From positions 1,027,004 through 1,087,003 of the forward strand of contig NMRA01000031.1 of assembly GCA_002633005.1 (NCBI GenBank): a DNA stretch of 60,000 bases, written 5' to 3'. Positions 11,620 to 23,600 of the stretch are shown here, piece after piece. A program made the position numbers and the translations under genes. Every line of letters starts with the position of its first letter. Position 1 is the first letter of the stretch. Under the pieces are notes generated by a model that did no database searches, had not been told where the DNA came from, and saw nothing but the letters and a program-made list of their open reading frames with translations. This DNA is from Phoronis australis (taxonomy: Eukaryota > Phoronida > Phoronidae).

Positions 11620-14600
11620 ATGGATGTCGACGTTGTCAGCGGCTTCAAGAACGACGGTATTGTATCTGTTTATTCTCGTTTAATGTGAGAGGCATTCGAT
11701 TCTGAAGTGACGTCTTTGAGAAGGCCTTACACGTTGTTAGAAGCTTCACAGTCTCTACTGGGCCAGCTAGAGACGGACGGTGATCACTGTCTAGCCCCAG
11801 TACAACTCGGCAGTACAAGGCAGTAGTCGGATATAGTGGTCCCTGATCTAAAGAACCAGGCAATCACTGAATAACGATCCTGTTATTTAGTGGATGAAAC
11901 TGGTTCTCTAAACCACTGTATCCTACCAATGCCCCTAGTATTATTAGTACCCTACCAGTAGTATTAATAATAGGCGCTTCAAACGCCACAAGCTTTTCGG
12001 CGAATTACGCCTTACACTGATTAAAACATCAAAGTCATGTTGTTATAAGTACCTTTTGTGCATAGACGGGCACATTAGGAGGCCACTGAGGTCTTTAAGT
12101 TCTTCCAACTCGAACACTGAAATAATCCTGTTCCGTGATCAAACTTTTTATCATTGCTCAAATCGGCATCTGGCCATTTTTACACTGTGCGGTCTCCTGT
12201 TTTTATCGTGCCTGGTTCATTTTTGCCTTGGACCAGGTCTTGGTGGGCCTATTGGACCAAATTGGAAAGAGTTAAAAGCAACTTTAGGTTCTGCCTGACC
12301 TTTGTGTTACCTAAATACTTAATGGTACGGGGGTTCTTTGAATTTGGTGCTATGTAATCAAGAGATTTTTCACTCTTATCTGCAATTTTGCTTTTCAGAC
12401 ACGTTCAAACAGTTCCTGGAAGATGACTTTGATGTGAAAGACTACGCTAACCAAACCATTCAGGCTGGCCTTGTTGTTAGTCAACAATTGGCCAAATTGG
12501 TGGATGGTATCACATTGTTGGACCGTGAATTACATGCACAAGTGGGTGGCATGGGTGTTTGTGCAAAACAATCCAGGGTCTGAACTCAAATGTTCTGACC
12601 CAGAGCCCCCTCCTACATAAGTGATAGGGTTCCGCGACAAATTCTAACCAACATAATACTTGTCTACGTGGTAAACTGAGTATCCGAGAAGATATTATAT
12701 GACGTTATACTACCTGAAACAAACAATACCCACATGAGATGATACTTGAGAGAGCAAAATACTCACTTGAGTAAGGCTCTACCATCCCGTCCTATGAGAG
12801 AGCCCAGCTGTAGGGACAAAGCAAGACCCAGTATCATTTAATCAACATTGTTTGGAGAATCTTTCTATTGGATTAGAAGTCTTGTCTCACTGTGTTTTAA
12901 CATCTAGCCTCAAGTGGCTCCAGCCATGACCATTCTAATAAAAAATGCCACCAGTGGAGTAAAGATCTGACCCATAGCGTTTTCGATTCACGCGACTGTG
13001 ATAAAGTGATGCTTTTGTCTCCAGCTAGTATGCGTTTACAGAGTCCGGTCATTAGATTGAGGGTCTGGCTTGACCTTTCTGGAATTTGACCCATGAATTG
13101 TTTCTCCAGCCTGCTTTGGTATGACGCAGTATATATTCTATTTGGCTAAATACCCAGCTGTGAGGCGATGGCTTTGATTTTATGTCTGTATAAGCTGTTG
13201 TTCCCTTCACTTGATGCGCAGTTTCTTCACAGGTTTTGGTAATACTCAATATTTCAATAGTTCATTGTCGTAATGTAGAAGAGTTAAGAAGATGGTGCTA
13301 AACTGTAGAGCTGCCAAGTATACGACGTTATTCTAAATTCAGTGACTCCCTTGAAGCAATGATTTCGTCATGAGGTTTTCAAGTTGCTTAAAATTTAGTG
13401 AATGCTTGGCTATTATCAGCTGTTGGTTACAGATATACTCTGGCAAGATGTAATGATGAAATGTGACACCTGGCAGAAGGGCATATACTATCACCCCTTG
13501 AATAAAATGTCGATTTCCTAATGATGTATTACCTATAAATTTTAGGTGGTTTTGGGGTACACAATTCAGACATGCCGTTTCATGTCCAATTCTCCCCTTG
13601 ACAGGTATCTGCTCACCATGAAGACCTGCTATCCCAGGCTACAGGTGTTGAAACACTGGAGGGTGTCCTTCAGATGATGCAGTCCCGTATACAGTCCTTA
13701 CTAGCGGCTGTTGAAAGGTTGGTGCTTTGATTGATTTACAGGCACCAGGCCACTGCTGACTGTATACAGTCCTTACTAGCGGCTGATGAAAGGTTGGTGC
13801 AGTGATTGATTTACAGGCACCAGGCCACTGCTGACTGTACACAGTCCTTACTAGCAGGTGTTGAAAGGTTGGTGCTGTGATTGATTTACAGGCACTCAGC
13901 CACTGCTGACTGTATACAGTCCTTACTACCGGCTGTTGAAAGGTTGGTGGTGTGATTGATTTACAGGTACTGAGCCACTGCTGACTGTATACAGTCCTTA
14001 CTAGCAGGTGTTGAAAGGTTGGTGGTGTGATTGATTTACAGGTACTGAGCCACTGCTGACTGTATACAGTCCTTACTAGCAGGTGTTGAAAGGTTGGTGG
14101 TGTGATTGATTTACAGGTACTGAGCCACTGCTAACTGTTGTGAAATTGCTTGATTTTTTGGAAACAATTCATAAAATGATGATAAAAGGTATAAACTTCC
14201 ACCTTCCCTTATAAAATATTTCTTGAAATGCTTCAACACATCCCACTGGATACTCAAACTGTTGTTATTTCACACTGGACTACAGGAGATTAATGTACAT
14301 TCCTCTGAGACTTCATTACCTTTTGTACCATTTCAGTCGTTACTTGTTTGTTGTGACCCCTAATTATTTAATAGACTTTCATAAAAGAAGGAATATTATT
14401 AGTTTACATCTGTGAGTTCCGTGTTATTGAACTGTAGTCATTAGACAGTCACCACTCATCAGCTCTTGTTGTTCATTTGGCAGAATTCGCTCCAAGATAA
14501 CAGAGCCATACAACAAAGTTGTAACGCGCACAGTTCAACTGAGGCGACTGCAAGAGACCTGTGATCTACTGAGAAGGATTATCCGTATTCTGTACTTATC

Positions 14601-17600
14601 ACAGAGGTTAAGAACACAGCTTCAAGGTGGAAGTAGAGAAATCACAAAGGCAGCCCAGAGTTTGAATGAACTAGGTATTATTGATTGTCTCATTATGAAG
14701 CCTCTTCTTGTTGTTATGTACGTCACATGATCTGATCATATGATTCACTGAGGGGGTCATCATGTATCAATCTTAAGTCTCTGTGTCTTTAGTTATTACC
14801 GGAGCATTAATACTTAAGTAGTAATTTTACTGCAGAGATTCGAGCTCGAGTGCAAGCAATAAAACACAAATATCAGACTTTTTGCTTTGGACTTCAGTAA
14901 AGGGTCACCAAACGAGTGTTTGTTTGTCTCCTATTGTAGTCAGATGTTGTCAGATAAAAGCAAACTGAATGTGGAAACTGTGAAGCCATGTTTATTCTCC
15001 ATTACATGAGACAGGAACAGGAAACACAATCATGTGTAACTCATGAAATTAGGTCACAGTCCAGGGGAGATGGATGACCAACTAACTCATAACAATGACA
15101 ATAGGTGGCACTGGTGACAGCCACTTGACAGTTCACAACTTTACAGTTGAGGGCAAGAATTCAAATTTGTTTTAGACCTCCTGCAGTTATGAAGTTGATC
15201 TCAAATCGTTTGTGACTCAATTCATAAGTGATGTTTGGGCCTTGAAGGAAGTGGTAGTGCATAATTGCTCGACACTATGGTCAGCACTTCAAATTCTCCA
15301 CGGCGACAAGCCAACTTGTTCAGCCCAAAAACCACTCCTCATTTGAGAGTGGAATTAGTCGATACTGGGCTTATAGCCATAAGTAGTCTCAATCAAAATT
15401 TTGTTTCTTTGAAGGAATGCAGGTTTGTAGGAGCTTTATGTATGTCTTTGTTGTCTAGATTACCTGTCAGAGGGCGTTGATTTGAGTGGTATTGAGGTGT
15501 TAGAGGTGGACAGGAGATTCATAAAACAGGCTCGTAAGGATGTTGAAGAACAGGCTGTCAAGATGGTGGAGAAGGGTATGGAAATACAGGTATGATGATG
15601 GAAATGCAGGTATAATGGTGGAAATACAGGTATGATGATGGTAGTGGTAATTATTGTGGCGATTATGATAAACAGATTGAATAAAAATTATGTCCAATTT
15701 AAAGTTAATTTTACATTTCAAAAGTGTGCAACATTGTTAAAATGTTCAGAATTCTGCTATGTATTAGCTAATGGTGCTTTTAAAATACAAACTCTGCTAA
15801 AACATTACAATTAGGTTTTAACTTTTAGGGCTATAAATACATTTGGGATAATTTTTGGTAATGATAAAGTCTTGCGTAAATAATGTTTATATTGAATATG
15901 CAGCATTCACGTTGGGCACTTTGAAACAGTTTTTAATATGAGATTCTTTGTGTATTCCTTCACAGAATCAGAACCAAGTGGCCACAGCCCTGCAAGTGTT
16001 CTATAATTTGGCCAGTTTGGTGGAGACTGTCGACCGAGTAGTGGACGAGTGTAGATCGACATTAAACTCTAGTATCAAAAGTTCTCTGGACATTCAGCTG
16101 TTGACCCAGTCTTCTGGCTCAGGTATTCATTCCAGCATTTTCTGATGCAAGACGCCATTTAATACTATATTGGAATAATGGATTGTGTTGTTCTTGTGAA
16201 TCACAAGTTTTTTAAAGTATGGTCTTCTTATTCCTATGTTGTGTTCTTGTCCTTGTGTAAAACTGGTACTTTTGTTATTGATGTTCTCGTATTTGTAAGT
16301 TTTCTGATATTTCGCTAAGTTTTTTAAGTGTTCTTACTGAACTCTCACCTTTCCTCAGGCATGCCTGGCCGTGCTGCTATACCTACGGGGAACTCCCCTG
16401 CATTCCGCGCTAACTTGTGGACGAACATGGAGAAACTGATGGATGTTATCTATTCTACTCTGGCTCAGGTATATTGGCTGATCTGTGATCATGGGAAGGT
16501 GTCACCTGTACAAATGAGGTCGCTTGTACAAGTGGGGTCCCTTGTACAAGTGGGGTCCCTTGTACAAGTGGGGTCCCTTGTACAAGTGGGTCACTTGTTA
16601 TGTTTATATCAGGAATTGAAATTGATAATGCCCATGTCTGTGATGTTTATGTTGGTTTTTGTGGTTTCTGTTTGCTGTGACAGTGTTGAGAGCAGAGGTC
16701 AGTGCAGAGGTGAGTGATGAGAGTAGAGGTCAATGTGAAAATGGGTGTTCCAACAAGGATGCCACGTATCTTGCCATCAGTAATCACCGTTTGTGATGGC
16801 CAGGAACGTCACCCAGCAGCTTATGGGGCTTCCTTTTTTATTTTACTTTTAGTCGAACGGGAGTATATGGGTACCCAAATGCCACATTCTCATTTGGCAA
16901 CCTTGGACTTCTTGGCAAGTTGGCTTTGTACTAAGTGTCGACCCCTGTGTACTTATTGTATAGAATTCATAAAGGAGACTACTTCGCACACTGTCCTGAG
17001 ACCACCCATTGAGCTACCAATGTATCTTTCAAGGGATAGCATTACAGTCCTTTTTGTCATGTATGAACTAAGAAATAACCTTTTCAGGAGATAATTTTAC
17101 CTTTGTTTCACCAGGTGCACCACCTGCAGAAAGTCTTGTCAAAGAAGAGAGACCCAGTTACTCAAGTGTGTTTTATAGACGAGGTCACCAGTGATGGACG
17201 TGGCGACTTTCTGCAGACATTTTGGAAGGACATGTGTCTACTGTTAAAGACGGAGTTTAAACAGGCTGCAGATAGTAAGCACATTAGCCAATAGGGGTCG
17301 CATCTTGATTTGAGGTCACAATAAGGACTGATGCCAGTTTGTTTGGTGTGTTGAACATGGAGTCCAGTGATGCAATTAATACTGACTCTTGGCTTAAGAA
17401 AAACATTAAGACTTACTTATCATGAAAGCTGTGGTTTGTTTTGAGTACATGGCTATCTTGATGTGCGGCGAATTGTAACAATTAGTTACGTGAACGTTTT
17501 TGATAGGGTTGAACTGTAGCTGTCTGTAGAAGTTACAGTTCACCAGTGCAAAAGAAATTGTTGTGTTCAAAGCTATTACCTTTGTCCACTTCCCGGAATA

Positions 17601-20600
17601 TCATAGTGCCCTCTCTGGTTCCCTGGTATTTACCCACAATGCTGTGCATCAGTTGGACACGTGATCCACAGTTTTACATGGTAATTAATATTTTTCGTTA
17701 AAAGCAATTTGTCATTAATAATTTGATGACGTTAAAGTTTTACAGTTGCGGAGTGAATTGCGCTGAAGACAACTGAAAATTGAAAAGCCCAGTGAGATGC
17801 AATGAACCATTCTTGAGTTGTTGAACTCGGCTCAGATTTGTGTTGGCACCCTTACATTTCTGAAGCTAGGTCAACTCGATGAGTTTTTCTACTTCCACAA
17901 AAAGGAAAGTTGGTTGTGAGATGTGGGAATGGAATGAATAGATTCAAAGACATTACCTACTGTTATAGATTCGACATTTTTGAAGCAAGCGTTTGAAGGG
18001 GAGTTTCCTAAGCTGTTGCGCCTGTTTAACGACTTGTGGAAACGGATAAAGCACTTCTCTACAAATCTGGAAACTAGCGCCACCTCCGACGATGACAAAC
18101 TGCCAGAGTACATGGAAGAAAAGACGAGTTCAGATGTGTACAAGTAAGTTCTAAGTAATTGCATATTGTTGTGCTTCAAGTGATTCAAAGTATCCTGTGT
18201 ATTCTGACAATCTTTTTAAAATGTCTGCTACTTTTTTCATTGGTTACATTTAAAAATGATTTTTGGAGTAGAGCAAACTGACAGAGGCTTATTTCGTTGA
18301 TGAAGTCGTAGTAGTTTTGAATTAAAGTAACAGCTCAAAAATGGATTATTTCATATGGAAAAACTGTAGATGTACCAGAATTGCACTAAGTGACCCAGTT
18401 TTCTTGATTTTAATTTTGTAATGGAATTTTAGAGAGTGTTATCGCCTGTATTTCATAATGTATTAAAACTTGTGTGAACATCATGTCGCAAGCTGAAGAG
18501 ATGTTGATGAGAGCAGTGCGCTGTAACATTACTATCGACAAGCTATACCGGCCACATCTTGCAACTTGACCCGAAAAATCTAGGTTTTCAAACTGAGATA
18601 ATTCTTAACAACTTTATAAATTAGAACTGTCAGGTCTGCACAGATGATAGGAGGGCCCAAAAATGAGATCTTTTCCATTTTGTAATCTTGATATCGAGAG
18701 ATGTGACCATTTGAAGAAATATGAGCTGTTACTAATGCTGAGTAGTTGTTGTTACCTGCATACTAACTCCGTGTTTACTCTCAGTGCCGAGGCTGCTCTA
18801 CGTGACTGTTTGACCCAGTTCGAGACGGCCTATCTATCGCGTTCTCTGTCACGCCTGTTTGACCCCATCAATCTATTGTTCCCCGTTGGTTGCACCCACC
18901 CACCATCTCCAGAGGAGATTGATGGCATAGTGAAGACAATCCGCAGGTAGGTAGGCTGGTCTACCTCTTGCACTTTTTCCATACAAATTGGAATAGGGTC
19001 TAAAGCTCGTTATGCACTTTTACTCACAATATCATGACCTCTGTATTCAAAGATAACAAGACTTGTATTAGAAGTATAAATAATGGGTCTGCCCGATGTA
19101 TTTCAGATAAAGGGTCAATCCCAGAATTCCTTGCACGTTTGTAGTTCTCTTGCAGCCATATGGACCTCACTTACATTAAGTTACTGAGTTGGTTATTCAG
19201 GAATGATGCCGTAAGATGACTTTAAAGCACAATTATTGTACCTGTTTTTAGGCAAGTTAATCCATTCATCAGTTTTACAAAAGGTTACTTGATGGTACAG
19301 TGTTGTATTTCTTACACATAATTGTCACCAGCTCCCTCTATTGTGCAGTGAACTCAACGTGGCTAGTGTAGATGACAGTCTGTGTCAGCTGATTGTGAAG
19401 AATGTTGCCAAGACTGTCCAGCTGTTCACAGTCAAGTGTGAGCAGCTCGTGGCTAGTGACGGTGACGCCAGTCAGGTTATCGGGCCTCCCACTACTGCAC
19501 AGTCACGTAACGCTAGTACGGTCAATGCACTCCATCATCTGTATGCATCAGTTGTTAAGGTCGTCAATGACAACAATGTCCCTGATGTCAGTCAGACAAT
19601 GGAACAGGCTTTACAGGTAAATGTTTTAACTCAAACTTTTCTCAGCTTATGTTATAAATGTTTCTTAAGTTATTGCTCTTACAGACGACACCAAACATAA
19701 TCGTGTAAGATGTCGCGAAATTCTTCATGGCAGGCGAGTGTATGCAGAATTTATTTTCACAAAAACTGGCATAACATGTCATTACCCGTCATTACTGGTC
19801 ATTGCATGTCATAACTGGTCATTACCTGTCATTACTGGCCGTTACACGTCATAACTGGTCATTACCGCTTCGTGATAGAGAATTTACGTCCAATTATTTT
19901 TGGCGTTTACATGTCAGGAGTGAGATTGCAACGTGTGCTGGAGACTCCCGTACTGATGGAAAGTAATGAGACACTGCTCTATTGAGTCCCTAGCTCTGTC
20001 AATTGTATTCACTCAAATTACTTAAGGTTCTTTAGGACCTTATCGACTTGAGTGTATTTAGCCAACTGTCAACAAAACTACAGATTTTAATTCTGTGAAA
20101 GTATTTATTTTCTGAAAGTAGAGAGCCTGCAGAATTTGATTTTTGGGTATATACCAATCTACTATTAGTAGGGTCACATGTCTTTTTAGTAAAATTTAGC
20201 AGAAAAAGAAAGTTGCATCCGTAGTAAAACAATGGTATCAATAACGTGGCCAAATTATGTGCAATGGAAATATTCAAGATGAAATATCAAAAACATTGTT
20301 GCAGTATTTCAATTTAAAATCATTATTTCGTGTTTTGTTTCAATCAAGTTTTCAATTCATGAGAATCACAAAAGTCCTACTTTTGATAACATCTCATGCA
20401 AAAGTGGTATTTGTAAAAACAATTCCTAAAAGCTCTTTTAAGAACATTGCGTAAAGCAATTATGTGAAAGTTTCATATGAATACGGTCAGCCATGTCTGA
20501 GATATGATGTCCTGAATGTTTGTCAAGTTTGGCTATGTCTGAGATACGATGTTCGGACAGTTGTCAAATTTAGCCACGTCTGAGATATGATGTCCTGAAG

Positions 20601-23600
20601 GTTGTCATTTTTTGAGGGTCTTACAAAACCTCAAGAGTGAAGTGAATTGTTTTATTTACTGATATGTTTCTAACCTTGCTTATTGTGCAAGGGCGTTTTT
20701 GTTTCTGTCTGATTAATCCTTTTCTATTTCAGTCTGTCGAGGCTCTGATGGTGTCGGCAACTGATCCTTTGTTGATGTCCATAAACGATGCGTTAGAATC
20801 CATCATTTTGACCATGCACCAAGAAGACTTTTCCAGGTATTTCATTTCAGGACTTGTTGTGTTGTGTTGTTTTGTTGTTTCTTGTGAATTTCTGTCATTT
20901 TTTTCATTTTTCAAAGGCTGATTATCCTGCACCATATGTTGTTTTGTGACATCTTTGTATAAAGTACAAACCATGCTAGTAATAAAATAATGTTTTCTCA
21001 TTTAATAATCTTTATTTTGGCGGAGAAATTTGCCAAATTAAAATTTCACTTGTCAGCCATATTGTGTGCTAAAGTCTTTTTAAGTTCTTAATGTTCCTAG
21101 TTTGTACTTACAGTCAGTCAACCGTGTCCGATGTTCAGTGCTCATTATACATGAGGGAACTTCAGAGCTTCACATCAAGAGTTCAGGCAGACTACATGAC
21201 TCACTTTAAATGCAAAGACTTTATTTCCAGACGGTTAGTTTTGCAGTTAGAGACTTGTTTTGCATGTGTGGTGTGTTGATGTAGGAGTGATATGAAAGTG
21301 GGTGATTATTTGGAGACGACTGTCAACATACACGCTTGATCAACAAATAAACTCCTACTTCGCTTCATATTTGTTGCCATTCAATGTGATTAGACATCAT
21401 TCGGATCATCTCGCTCTTGGTTCTAGTCTCTCTGCTTGAAACTCAACTTGAATATTAACCAATGGCTGGATGCGCTTCAAGTAAATTTACACATTTGTAC
21501 TAGAATCGTGCTGTGTGATTGGTTAATTTCAAATTTGAGTCTGAACTGAATTTGGAGATTAGATCATTGGCCCTAATCTGCTCAAGAAGTCTCTTCTATT
21601 CACACATCTTAACACTTGCTATTTAAGCTTTCATTACACATATCTGTTCTTCCACATTCTGCTTCCCTGTTCCTAGTTCAAGTAATACTTCTTCTGGTTT
21701 CAACAAATGATCGAAGTACCGATCCTTATATGTTGCTGCATGTTAGTGATAAATTGAACTATGCATGACTGTTAAAATAACAACAAAACAAAGTGCAGGT
21801 TAGTGCCAGGGTAAAAACAAGTTTTGTTGTTTACTGGGTAAGGTTGTTGTTCGAGATGTGACTCGTGAACGTCTCTATTGTTTCTGATGAGATGGCATGT
21901 TGTGGGAGTCTATTCCAGAGTAAAATAGCAGATGGGAAGAAAGAGTTTGCGTAGTATGCAGTGCGAATGTATGTTCTCTCAAAGAGGTATGAGTGTGGGA
22001 ATCATGTGACCTGGAAATATGTAGGGATAAAAGCATAGCTACCATGTTCTTCTTGAGTTGTTCAAAAGTCACATGACCTGCTTCGTGCCAGTGTATCATC
22101 TTTCCCTGAGTCAAGAAATAAGCTCTAATGAGAATAAGGAACATAGTTGAGACCAATTTTATGGCAATGAAGCGGTCTTATTCATAAGTATGCATTTTTA
22201 ACATTGAAAATCAAATAGTATTGGGAGTTAAATTTACTGCATAACCGTTGCAACATTCCTTCCTAGGTTGAGAACTATTGCCTCTAGTGCTATTGATCTG
22301 TTTGTGCGGCACGCCAGTTTGGTTCGGCCCCTGGGTGAAGGTGGTAAGATGAGACTGGCCGCCGACTTTGCTCAAATGGAACTTGCCATCTCTCCATTGT
22401 GTAGTCGGGCAGCTGACCTGGGTCGTATGTACAGACTTCTGCGTGCATTCAGGTATGACACAACATCCAGGATTTCGGGATAACGAGCAAAGCTTGCTTT
22501 TTAGAGGAGTAGCAAATTTTGTATTAGTCGGATTCAACACTTCAAAAAGTTCTTTTCCTCAATGTTGATGCTTAGTATAGAGAAACAGGTTTAAGGTATG
22601 TGTTATTATTATTCAAGTACTTCTCAAGTGGTAAACAATTTAAGAACCTTGTGGAAAATAACGTATGGTGGATCAACATCAGATCCAGTACAGACTCGTT
22701 TGGAAAACATTTTAAAAATAGCCCAGTTTTCATTTTCCATTTTATTTAACAATAAGATGTCATGCTTTGAAAGCTCGATGTAAGATATACTTGAGCTTTG
22801 AGTAAGGTGTGTAAATAGTACCGTACTCGTCCGGGTTACCGCCCATGCTCGCCTTACCGCCCATGCTCGGCTTACCGCCCATGCTCGGCTTACCGCCCAC
22901 CCACGAAATTTTCAAATTTTCAGTTTTAAGCGCCCATGCTCTGCTTACCGCCCACCCCCAATTTTTCATGATCAAGACTTCCTTAAAAGTGTCTGTGCTT
23001 TTTGAACGTTCGTCGCACAAAACTAAGATTCCAAAATGTGCGCAACTCGCTTACCTTTCAGTGACAATCAGTTTTAGCGGAACCTGGAACTTGCCTTACT
23101 ATGGTGGTAAAATACCCGTATTTCCCATGCCGTTTATTGAAGGAGACACAATTATTTCATTTGGCTCGCGCGGAACTCGTGCCAGCATTTACTGATCACT
23201 GAGACAGCGCTTGTCGAATGTATTTCATTGCCGTCGAAGAACAAGCAAAGCGGTACTTGACAAGAATTTGAAGTCCGTGTTCTACCTTTCTGTGATTCCC
23301 CCTATGTGCCGTGACAGGACACGAAACATCACCACCCTGAGCAATGAAATAAGAAAAAGCACGAGCACACTAACATTATTTTGGACTTATTGTTTTGAAT
23401 ACAAGCAGACACGAGTCATTGTGACCAGCCAACCTGTCTCGCTGTTCCCTGCCTTGGTTAAACGGGTTTTTAATGCCCCACTCCCGACAACAAAATGAAA
23501 GTGTTCAACCAGAATGAAAGCGCCTAACCAAAAGCAACAGTGCAAGAAATCAACTTTTTACCAAGCGCAAGTCGAACATTCTATCCCCATCCACGTGGTC

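Noticed and set aside
11412-11705. 97-codon frame covering the COG5 start
   Set aside because: The real COG5 start (11620) is in another frame and joins exon 2 in phase.
22845-23498. Two open frames as a transposase
   Set aside because: The first begins in the 18-bp subterminal repeat; neither shows a catalytic motif.
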